DNA from: Hydractinia symbiolongicarpus
Lineage: Eukaryota > Cnidaria > Hydrozoa > Anthoathecata > Hydractiniidae
Direction of reading: 5' to 3'
Length of the DNA stretch: 64,000 nt
Assembly (NCBI RefSeq): GCF_029227915.1
Contig: NC_079883.1
Span: 12,712,001 to 12,776,000 of the forward strand
In this document: in pieces, positions 45,178-56,419 of the stretch
Numbering within the stretch: position 1 is the first letter of the stretch
Layout of the letters: every line of letters starts with the position of its first letter
Program-made: the position numbers and the translations under genes
The notes under the pieces: generated by a model
What the model was told of the DNA's origin: nothing
The model's database searches: none
What the model saw: only the letters and a program-made list of their open reading frames with translations

Positions 45178-45420
45178 ATGGTTGTAGCCAATGCGAAAAG
45201 GCTGCTTTCTCTTTTGCAACAACAGCAGGAACAACAACAAGAATGTAACTCAGTGTTTATCGATACTTCAGAGGTATTAGTGTAGTTTTTATTACCTGTT
45301 TTTAAATTTAATTTATTTATCTATTTTCTGCAGAACATAACAGCGCATACAGAGTACGCCAAGGTTTATTTAGGCCTATTGGTCAAGAAAGGGAAAGCGC
45401 CCGGCCCCTCTCCTGCTTGA
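45178..45420 (+). CDS. Small two-exon gene, 60-residue protein
   Basis: Exon 1 (45178-45273) starts with ATG in a good context (AACATGG) and ends at GTATTAG. Exon 2 (45334-45420) follows TTTTCTGCAG and ends with TGA. The 60-nt intron is phase 0/0. The product starts with a basic leucine-rich helix (VVANAKRLLSLL), has a Gln/Glu-rich stretch (QQQQEQQQE), then YAKVYLGLLVKKGKAPGPSP at the C-terminus. It has no signal peptide or membrane helix. AATAAA at 45461 lies 40 bp past the stop, and TATAAATA at 44942 is a possible promoter. I do not recognise the family. Clean splice sites, phase and poly(A) signal are the evidence. Confidence 0.5.
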
Positions 45421-48400
45421 GGATGGAGGTAGACGGTATTTTTCCGTTACTATAATTTGGAATAAACATTTTAAGCGTATGCATGGTAGCTATAACATAA
45501 AATTCGCATCTTATTTCATCCCGGAAACCTGGAAACTAACGCACATTGTCAAATTTCAAATAGTCAGATTTCAAATTGGAAATGTTGATATTTATATCCT
45601 ACTAAAATCGGTGGAACTGATTGGACGAGTTTGATCTTTTGGTTGATATATGAGAAAGTAGGGCTAAATTCAACTTTTTGTGCGTGGCACTCGTATCGAA
45701 AATTATTGAAACAAAGGGCAACCATTGAAACCAAAATAATACCCTATGATTTTCTTAGTGGGGAGTCGGCTTTAGTCTTTCTTAGTAGGTGAGCAGGGTT
45801 CTATGATCGACCGCACGGCAACACAGACTTTGATCCCCATAAAAATCCATTAATATTAATCACTATCGTTATGGATAAAGTCTGGCGCGTTATGAGAAGA
45901 AACAAGAACCAAGAAATTTATCTAATTACCTAGTTAAAATGTGACATAAAATAAATAAAATCATAAAATAGATTATGTATTGCATACAAACTAAGAAAAT
46001 TAGATGAAAATGTAAGAAAAATGTTACATTATTAGCGTTATGATTTAAAGTAATTAGGGTATTTGATGTGGGAGATGATAGAAAAAACAACCTTAAGTGA
46101 TCAGTTGCTATTGGCAACACATTTTGTTTGTTTTTATTTATTTATCGCGAAAGCTTCGACGGTATTGTCTTTGTCTTAAATCTCACCCACCCAAAATTCC
46201 CGGTTTTAATGTCAAAAAAGAGACCCACAGCAACAAAAAATATTTGAAACCGGGATAAATTTCCTGCTCTCGGATTATGTAAGCTACTTTTGTGTTTTTA
46301 TCCGGACGAGGAGAACTATCGCGGTTGGTTAATGTGGGTGCATAAACTGCATTTAAAAATTATTTGACAAGATTAAGAGAATTTCCACTCTTCTTCCTAT
46401 GCTATGCTACATGACACCTCCCCCCTCCATCCGTCTAATTTATAACCAGAATTGACCAAACTTGCAATAACGGTAAATTCTATCAATTTGTTCTACATGA
46501 AAGTTTGTTAAAATTAAACTTTTTAGCAATAACGTGGGAGTACCATAAAAATTCCTTCCAAAATCAACCTTGTCCCCGGGCCTTTAATATTTGGACGAAA
46601 CATAAGCACCTGGGACAAAGTTGCCCTAAAATGACTCGAGTCATAAGTATCTGTACTAGGACATACTATTTATTTTGACTATCAATGCCAACCCTGTCCC
46701 CAGAGTAGAAGAGTCCTGTAGACGAGGTTACATCAGTGCTAAAAACAAAATGTCCGTAGATATACATTAGATATACATCTAATTTACTATCTAATACTAA
46801 TTAGATATGGAACTGAGTATTTTGAAAAGAATAGGTTGATAATGAGGCATATATTTTTAATTTACGTCATCAATTATGCACAGGAAAGTTGGTCGTTATA
46901 TAATTATATAACTGAGTTTCCGTATGATATTTTTGTCATCTCCTAATTAACACGCTTATTAGTGTACAATCGTAATTAATGAAAATCTTGATAAATTAAA
47001 GTGAAGTAAAATTAAGCTTTTTCACGCTTAAAAGATCGAAATATAAAATGAAGGGAGAATTTTTGTGCATGTGAAGAATATAAAAAGAGTCCTGAGAACG
47101 AAGTTGCAAAAGTATTCGTTTTTTTCTTTTACACTACTCCACATGAATGATAGAGTTTTTGTAATCTGCAATTTAAGTAGGATTGATCTGAAATAGCTTT
47201 GCACAATGCTTTCAGACTTTTTGGTATCAATGAAGTGTGGTTTTGCTGGAATGAATCTTTAATTGTAACGCAATTTGCAATCACCTCAAAATGTGCGCTA
47301 ATGTCTATTTTTGATAAATATTCCGAAAGAGTTTCTACACAATTTTGAATCCAACTATTTCTTTATTGCCATTTAAACTGTGGAAGGAGTGGTAGCTGCT
47401 AAATGGGGACGCCTTTGCAGTTTTTTGTGGTGAATGTTTTTGTATAACGGGCCAACATAAATAAATTCTTATACAATAATGTCACTCAAACTTTATTCAT
47501 TTTGTTGACGAAATCTGATTTATTTATTTATTTATTTGTAGGCTGGTAGTAAGTTAAATAAAAAAAAGAAGCATCTCTCACAAATATCTCCCCTCTTGTT
47601 TATACTTTCTGATAAAAAAAAGTCGATCAATCAACACAGATTTCTTTAGGTTTTCAGTTCTGTCATTTTAGTGTAGAATTAAAGTCTTAAATAGGATTTT
47701 GAGAAGTAATCTTTCGAAAGGTTATTTTTTCTCAGTTTGTGATTTGTAGTTTGTTTATCCGGATTTGTTATTACAGTGTTTTGAACGTTGTAAGAAATAA
47801 AATTTGTTAAAGAGAAGATATAAGAAAGTCAATTTTTCTTCTGGATTGTTTTCAGAAATTACATCCATATAAAAAAAAAATAAAAAAAATAAAGGATTTT
47901 GTTTTCCAATTTTTTTGACTTTTTTTTCTTGACTTTTTACTTTATTACTTAGAAGAGGAGAAAATTTTCTGTAAGTCTTTTTCTTCTTCTCTTCAAGCAT
48001 GGCTGCCGAACTAAATTCTAATTTTTAAGAAAATATATCTCGCTGTTGCTAAAATTTTTAGAAGATATTGATACATGTTTTTCTAAGTTACAACTCATAC
48101 GAAAGCATAAAAGATAAAAGTAGACAAAAATTAAATCATAATAAATCATACACGACACGAAAGCGACACGAGGCGCGGTGTAATCTTTGCATGATTTTTA
48201 GGTTAAAAGCTATGTAAATAATGAATAATATACCTTTTTTTATTTAAGCAAAACAAAATGACCAAAAACTAAACCAAAAAAGAAATTAACTTCGTGTAAT
48301 AATGGGGGCGGAACAAAAGAAACAAGAAAGTTGTTTGCTGTGACAATACGGACGATCATACAGTCACGTTCCATTTCACCACAATGCTTCTTTACTCCAG

Positions 48401-49880
48401 TTTTTATTACGTATATAACTGTTTCTAATCTGTTTCTTTATCCAATGTTTGAGGGATTTAAATACGGAGATTTCAGTTCTGTCTCAAGTAGTGGTTCACT
48501 TCGCACACCACATTGTATGTAAATATATAAGATCACGTGATATGTTGGTGCAAACACGCGAGATCTTGGTAATGTTTTACACGTGTTTTTGCCCATTTTC
48601 TTCCTTAAAAGGTTTAAAATGATCTTACAAAGTTTATGGAAATAACAAAGTGAGTGAACATACCGAAAAATTCTGAAATAAAATTATCAGTGATCAAATT
48701 GTGCCTTGGTATTGCATTAAATTTCCCAGAACATCCTATTGGTTCTGTTATTAATGGGGAGAGTGCATTTAAAGCTTCCATTTGCGCTACGAAAGTAGTA
48801 GTGCAATCCACTACAAATCCCTATATAACCGTCCAGGACATCAATACTTTTTCTTATACCTTTTTAAGGCCCTAGTATGGCTCGACCGGAGTTTGAGCCA
48901 GAAATGCCAACCACAAGGCTACCAGTAACTAGACATACAATGCGATCGAAGAGCGTTCTGTCTCAGGAATTTGATGACCAATGATAACCAATGACATAAT
49001 TCTCGTCCACAGAGCTCTTTAAAACCTCGGTTTATCTCAAAGAGCTCTGGGATTAAGAATTCAATAACACTAGAGCTACGAAGCTACAGTCAAAATTCAT
49101 CATCTTATAATGAAATCGTAATTGTAGAGAGCGCTAAGAAAGGGATGAACTTTCTTCTTTACCAGAGTACATGTCGTATAGCATGTTAGTAAAACTAACT
49201 AGTATATCAATTCCCAATTCATATTAAGATTACTATTTCACTCTGTTTGCCAAACAAAAACAACCGAGACTAAAAAGACAGCGCTTCCTCGTGGCTAATT
49301 TTATCACCAAAAAAAGTCGTTAAGTATACAAACAGTAATTAATAAGATAAGCCCTGCAACAGAGAACAGATCTTTCGTTTCTTCGTTCTCTTCTTTATTT
49401 CGTAGTAAAGTAGTGTTTTTTACACGTTTTCTATTGTAAGTTTTTATAGGTAGAAGGATTTGTGGTGATCTGTTTTTCAGGACACACATACGTTTTCAAT
49501 GTGGGACGCTCACAAACGAATTCCTTATTTTATATATAAACAATTATGGATTATTATAATGACAAACATTGTTGATTAAGGTAGCAAGTAAATCCGACAA
49601 GAAGGTTAAGAACATTTAAACAGTGTGTTAAAACATAAACCGTTGAAAAATAACAACTCAGTTGAAAGAAAGTCTGCGTAGTAGCAACAGCCTGTGTATA
49701 AGACGAAAGCGTTTTTTTTTAGTAATCCAATATCAAATTGTTTTTTATGAAGATATAAAACGAAACGTCAATACTACGTTACAGATACGAAGCACACAAA
49801 TATATATCTAAATTTTTTTTTAAAAAAGGTTATATAATATATATAGTGATATAGTTACGAAAAGAAAACATATTTATCAA
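45421..49880. other. AT-rich intergenic stretch, nothing convincing
   Basis: No coding frame with splice support or domain features was found. There is a (TTTA)n tract at about 47517-47538, and copies of the recurrent CCTGGGGAC-type motif at 46565, 46609, 46689, 46711 and 47087. Frames such as 48654-48875 and 47755-48000 look like chance. Confidence 0.45.
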
Positions 49881-49888
49881 TGTGATCA

Positions 49889-49926
49889 TGGAAGCACCGG
49901 ATATCCGATTATTCCGTGGGGACCAG
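49889..49926 (+). other. Possible first exon of the SNX10/11-like gene (phase does not fit)
   Basis: ATG at 49889 (context TCATGG) begins an ORF reading MEAPDIRLFRG, bounded by AG/GTAGGA at 49926. It ends in phase 2, whereas the next known exon (52244) needs phase 0, so it is not accepted as is. A tiny alternative, ATG at 51346 to 51360 before GTGAGTT, has the right phase but only five codons. A transcript would decide. Confidence 0.2.
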
Positions 49927-52243
49927 GTAGGAAAGGATGTTATTTTTATTGCGAATATTTTGTTATTTCGTAGTCTGGGAACCGTTAGAGAGTAATAAAG
50001 AATCAAAAGATGTCATCAAACATAATTGCGGTTTTAAAATATGAGGTTCTTGAAATTTCTAAACTTTTTTTTTAATCCAATTTGGCAAAGTAGCCAAACA
50101 AATCGAGTTGTGATGTCATATATGATGAATACTCGTACAGTGGAATCTGTCTAAAGCAGACATGGTTCAAAGTGGATACCTTTATAATGTTAAATATAAA
50201 ACAGATTAACACTACGAGGAGCGAATTGGAACAGGTAAAAAATTTTGAGATAAATCTCTATAGAGAACATCTCTAAAACTTTACGTTTTTTCGCACCAAT
50301 TTTGCCGGCTTTAGACAGACACATCCCACTCTATTCCAACACTTCCACAAGATATTCATATCGTAAATCTATCTTTAGTCTTTTTTTACTATATTGAGAG
50401 TTGATCGTACTTAAACTATGTTTCGCGAAGGGAAAAATTAGTTCGACCGTACAACGTTAGGGTTTTTCAGGTTTCGCTTCAATTAATGCTATGCTATCGT
50501 GAGTGTGAGTTGTTAGTTACGATGGCAATAAATTTTTGTGCGCAAAATAATTATCGTGCAAAATTATACCAACAGTATGAATTTTGGCCTTTGGAAGTCC
50601 TAAAACTATTCGCTTTGGCAAATAAAGACGGCAAGAGTTCTCTACAAGAGCTCTGGGAACAAAGTTAGTGGGCAGACCCATTCAGATTGGAACGTCACAC
50701 AAACTTTTGAAAGATGTGCAGGCTTGGGTAAAATTAATTATTTTAAACCATCTACAGTCGCTAACCAGATTGACGTGATGTGTTCCCAATTTTTCCCAGA
50801 TTCCTTAAACAAAAATATTTACCTACCAAAGAAATCGTTGTTCAAACCTGCTTTTCTAGTTGTTACTTAGAAAGAGCTGCACGAAAAGTTTTACCGCGCC
50901 TTTGTAGTAGAAATTTTAAAAAATGAGGATAAGATATAAGCGAAAACTTGCGATTTTTTGTCACGATATAAAAAAGCACGATTATTAGTGATTGAAACTT
51001 TTCGTGTTACTTTTCTAAATCAAAAAAGGTTTTCATACATGACTTTCAACACAGGCATGTAGATACGTCAGCAAAGGCATCGTGATCATCTCTAGCGACA
51101 TTATGGTTTGTTTTCTTTCTAAACGCACCAGAAGAATACTTAGTGAGTTCTTTCCGATTTGCCTAACCTGGATTGATTTGCACGAATTATAAACCTTAGG
51201 CCCGCCTACATAAATCCTCACGAAGATTGCCTCTATCAGGCGCCATTTTCTCCACGTTAATCTTCTAACGCAAAGCTTTCGTGAGATATTTTATTAAGCA
51301 GGCTTTAATAACAAGGATTCAATTACATGGGACGTTACATCACACATGAAATTCTTTTCGGTGAGTTTTAGTTGGTTGCGAGAGGAAGGACTAGGCCAAG
51401 TGGGTGTGTCAGAAAGCCTCATTTTTAAAAAACATCGTATCCACTCTCATTTACAACCCTAGTTTTAATATTAGCGAAGAGTCTGGGAAGGAAGTTGTTT
51501 GTTTGAAACTTCATTAGGAGAATTTTTTGATTGTCTTTCACAAGCTTGTGTGAAATAAATAATACCGGACTTTTTGTTGACAATGTACTACATGAAGAAA
51601 CAACGATATTTTGCGACGTTATGTTGTTTCTACTCATGGGATTCTTTTAATGTCTGTTTGTTTTTAGATCTTTCTTGTGCAAAGACAACGAGACTGCTTC
51701 TCAAATGTAGACTAGTTTTTAATCTTTTAAAACCTTCGAATTTATCGAAAAAACTCGTTCTTAGGTAGTTACTACTGCTAAAATTTTGGGGGTTGTTTCC
51801 GTAAAACAGATTAAAAAAAAGGCCTGGTAACAAAGTTGCTAAGATATCATAGCTTATATTATCATTAAAACTCGCCATTGCAGCATTCTCCACTCGATAA
51901 TCAATGTTGGTGAGAAAAACGAGCTGTATCGTTAAAAATTGGATATTTCAACATTTAAATGCCATTAGCAGTTTACATTTTCGTGTTAAAGCAGATGAGA
52001 TTTCATCCTAAATGTCTTTCATGACGAAACTAAATAATCATACCTTCCTCCGAACTAAGTATCCTTATTTGCATAGGGAAATGACAACCTGGTCCCCATA
52101 CTCGCTTTTTCGGTAAAACAGGTGAATCTTAATTTTAAAAAAAAATTAAGGTGTGTCTCATTTATATTTTTTTAAAAAAAACATTTTGTACTTAAAAAGT
52201 TTATAAATATATAAATATTACATATTTTTATTTTATATTTCAG

Positions 52244-54454
52244 TACATACAAATTTCCGTACGCCATGCGCGCACACATATTGATGATGGCAAAGCCCAA
52301 TTTACCGACTACGAAATCGAACTCAAGGTAAGACTAAAAACGTAACTGGATTTTTTTACGTGTGTATGCAAAAATTTATCTTAGCATAGCTTCCCAGTGT
52401 GAATTTTATCAACATTATGAAATCAACGGCGTTGCACAAAAGAAAAACATTTTAGCCATTAGGCTCCCCGCACCTTGGTCCTGCACTCTGGCTCTGTACC
52501 CTATTCAGCCCTAGTTCACCACACTAATTAAAATTTTAAATGTGCACAAATTCCTTCAAGAGCTTAATTTTAAACCAATCAAATAGCTGTTCTATTTAAT
52601 TTAGACCAATCATATTGCTTTCACTATAAAAAATTCGAAAGTACGTCGAAGGTACTCTGATTTTGTTTGGTTACGAAATCGTCTCATAAAAGATACTATG
52701 ACCTCGTAAGTATTACACAAATTTACTGAAGAAGTGATAGACCATACTTTTGTTGATTTGATATGCAGCAGTCCGTAGTGGACTTAACTTTTGAAACTCA
52801 TTCTGTGCATTTGTTCATTCAACAGTTGAATACTAAGATATGTTGCCCATAGTGGCGGCTTGAATTTAAGTGTGAATAACAAAAAAGCACGCACTCGCAG
52901 AGTTTCTCTTTTTGTAATATCAGCGTATTCAAAAGTTTCACTTTCATCTTCATTCTTTAGGGATCCACCAACATTGCCAGGTCGTCGTCTCTTTGGAAGA
53001 TTTAACAAAGACTTTATCAAACAGCGACAAAAGAAATTGCAAGAATTTTTATTTGGGTAAGTTAACCTGACTTGTTTGTCTACTGTAGTATGCTTGATAA
53101 TTTGTATGGTTCATCAAGGCACGGATTGGTATTTTAGTCATCTTGGTCCTCGTCGTTTTAGCTCCACAATGTGCTCATATACGTCTGTTTTTACAAAAGG
53201 GGTTTGATTCATGCAAAACTGGTTAATTTGTCAACGTTTCATACAATTATAAAGGTTATTTGCAAAAAAAGAGATTTGTTTCGCGTCCCCGTGGGATGAA
53301 AATTTTTTTGCTGTACTTCTTTTTGTTTTTACAGGTTGGTTCAAAACAATGTTTATCTATCCCATGCTGCATTGCACCTTTTTCTCCAAAGTAAACTAAG
53401 CGCGGAAGAAATCGACACGTACCTCGATTCAAACATAGAAGAAGATGCAGCCGAAACTATACTCGCTGAATCGGAGTGCAAAGCAAGATTGGGAGGTTTG
53501 ATAACAAGAGAACGTGTTGGATCCAAACACGACAGTGGCTTTTCTGGCGACTACGACGACCCGGATTGGTTGTTAGATATTCACGTGGACAGGAGTGATG
53601 GCACTGGCATGCATGAAAATCACAAGGAAGGGGAGTTAGATTTTATGAATAATAACGATGGAAAAAATAATATCGATGATGATGACATTTTCAACGATGG
53701 ACACGCAGCTGACATTGAAAGCGAGTTAGATGAGTTTGAGAACGAGTTAGAAGAAGTGAAAAGTGACAATGAAGAGGACACAAAGTTGCAAAAACAAATG
53801 AAAGACTTAAGAATTTCAAATTTACCTGCGGCTACGCCGGAACATTTAACAGAAGACAGATTTGAAAGCTCGGTTGAGTATTTATTATCGAATTCCTCCG
53901 ACTCGGACACGAGTAGTAAACGGAGCACACGAAGCAGCACGAAAGGAAGCACGAGTGACGTCAAAACACGAGGGAGCTCGCAAGAAAATGTTCTCAGTGC
54001 CGCGACTCCAAAGCGACATAAGAAGAGGAGATACTCCAGACAGTGGAGCTCTGCGAGAAAATCCTTATTTAATTCTAATGTATCATTGCCAGAGTTCCAC
54101 TCAACTGATACAAGTGACGCTCCGACGTTACCACGGGAACCGTTGCGCCGGAGTAAATCATTTTATGATTACAACAGTAAAAGTAAAATATCACCTCAGA
54201 AAAGACGTCAATCGGAAACATTTCACAAACAATCTTCCTATAATAGCGACTGTCGAAGTCCGCCGCGATACGGTAGTCAAGAATTCCAACGTAATAGTTA
54301 CCGCCGATTAAGAAGAACGCCGTCGTTTATGTCGTCAACGGAAAAACAACCCGTTAAAAGAAAGATCAGTTTAAATGAATATATAATCGTCGGGAGAACA
54401 CCTTTAATTAGCGTGACTACAAAAACCGAGAAAGAGTTCAAAACTTCTCTTTAA
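52244..54454 (+). CDS. Sorting nexin of the SNX10/SNX11 type (first exon unresolved)
   Basis: A PX-domain protein that binds phosphatidylinositol 3-phosphate on endosomes. Exons are 52244-52327, 52605-52705, 52961-53056 and 53335-54454, all with AG/GT borders and matching phases, giving 466 residues plus a missing N-terminus. Residues 1-28 hold ISVRHARTHIDD and DYEIEL. Exon 2 of this set carries VRRRYSDFVWLRNRL, the lipid-contact arginine motif. PTLPGRRLFGRF is the proline loop, and KQRQKKLQEFL the last PX helix. The next helices (SHAALHLFLQSKLSAEEID) match the extended PX unit unique to SNX10/SNX11. Human relatives are 201 and 270 residues. Here an extra tail of about 330 residues is acidic (EFENELEEVKSDNEED), then Ser/Arg-rich. 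AATAAA lies at 54832. In vertebrates these proteins act in endolysosomal traffic and V-ATPase regulation. Confidence 0.9.
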
Positions 54455-54837
54455 GTTGTTATGTCACGTTTACTGGGGATGAGTTGGTAAAATGCAACGC
54501 TCTCTCCGTAAACAACTCAATTTCAGTCCTCTTGACCGAAAATTAATTTTTTACTTAATTTCCATGGGTCAACTTGTAAATACCTGGGAATTATGAAATG
54601 TGAATTTGGGAAATTCTAAAAAAAATTTGGCAAAACGACTTGGAAAGGGAGCTTTATTCTATTTTATAGTTTTTTGAGATTTTTAATTTAATGTGCCGGC
54701 GATATAAATTATTTATCGATTAAAACAAAATCGTTTGGCTTAAAGTAAACAAACAAACCAAGAAAAAAAAATTAAACTGAAAAAGATATAATGTAATGGA
54801 ACATATATTATTGCCTTCAGTATATACGATGAATAAA

Positions 54838-56419
54838 AAAAACAACGGATTAAAAGAAAGCAAAGTACATATTTACGCAGAGGATGATAAAAGAATCCGA
54901 ATTGTTGATTTTGTCAGAGAGTATATTGTTTACACTAACAAGCCAAATAAGTTTTTTAAGCTAAGTCATGAAAGCGATATTAGGATAATAAAGAGATTTT
55001 ATATATATGTTATTTGCACAAAGGGGAGAGTTACTGCTTGACATGTTGACGTAAGGGAAGATTTGAATATTTATATTACCTTCTTTTAACAGCTGGACTG
55101 TTTTTTAGAAGGCTGGGTATACAAAATGTAATCTTCTCTTGTGTTTATACAAATGTCACGCAAAACATTCCGTCCTAACTGCGAACTGTTTTTTACTAAC
55201 ATCATTGTCTCTTTCACTTGTTTTTATTTCTTTCCATACTAATATTTTTAAGCCAGGCACATTTTTAGCTGGTTGTTTTTTTTAATGATTTTTAGATTAT
55301 CTCATCAACTAAATGTTAATAATTTATTTTGATTTTTCCGGATATCTTATTAAGACTTAAAAAAAAGCGCGAAATGCTGTGAAGAAAATTAAAATATCTT
55401 AATGAGACATTATTTTTTGTTGTGGCCATAAGATGTGACAAGTTCTGTAAAAGTTCTCAAAGTCAACTTTTAAAGTGAAAATTACGATGCTTGAGTTTCC
55501 ATTTTTATATTTCACATACCAAATATGGTAAAATTATTGTGCCTCGATTAATAACTTTACTTTTTTTTAACATATTTAATTTTTTTAAACTTTAAATTCC
55601 AGCTACTTTAAAAAAAAAGCACAAGGAATTTTTTAGGACTTTAATGTCTAAGTTTTATTATTTTTGTAAACTTTTATTTTTAGCGATAATATATTTTTAT
55701 TTTATACTCTGTACAAAAATAATAGGTAAACGAAAACTGTATTTACACACACGAAATATATCCAACGGAAACAACATTGTTTAATTCAACTCTCCCATGC
55801 TACACACATACATTAGGTCGAATAGAGGAGAAGTCAAGTGATCTTAAATCCGTGAGCTCGAAACGACGAAGCATTATTATAACTTAAACTAGCAAGCATT
55901 CCTCAAACTTCGACACTTTTTTATATATTTATTCCTCGGAATCTGGCAATTCTTTTCTAACGGTTATAAATACGATGAATACTGTCGTTACTGCTATATG
56001 GGTACTGTGATATCCTCATAACGACGAAACATCGTTGTATTTTTGCATGAAAATGCTTTCGTGAAAGGTCAAAATGCAAGGAATTAAGTTAAAATCAGAA
56101 ATATTACAAGTTTAATACACAAGTTGTCACGGCACAAACCACGCCAGTCCAAAAAAGAAAAAGTCTGCATCTATTTGCTATTTCAAGGAATCAGGATATT
56201 CAAAAAAAAAACCACGCAAAAATGTGTTTCTGCTCGCTAAGGTTTTTCAAAATCATCAAATCATTCCCGATGTTTCCCCGGGGGAGAAGATTGTCGATCC
56301 GATAAAGGCATCCGGTTTCTGTTTTGGATGCCCCGATAGTTTCTTTAGATATTCTTGATTTACCAAACCAAAATCTAAGTGTCAGTATGTTCAATTGTCA
56401 CCGTACGAGTTAAAGCAAC
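54838..56419. other. Intergenic region between SNX10/11-like and POLR3F genes
   Basis: AT-rich with no supported feature. The frame at 54796-55041 starts inside the SNX 3' UTR and has no recognisable features. The POLR3F promoter must lie upstream of 56420, and the sequence around 56270-56300 is locally GC-rich. No clear core element is identified. Confidence 0.5.

Noticed and set aside
52860-53060. Continuous 66-codon frame spanning the fourth SNX exon
   Set aside because: Only 52961-53056 is coding. The upstream part lacks the RRRYSDF motif, which is found in its own exon at 52605-52705.
54796-55041. 81-codon frame after the SNX gene
   Set aside because: It starts in the 3' UTR next to the poly(A) signal, and composition is AT-driven.
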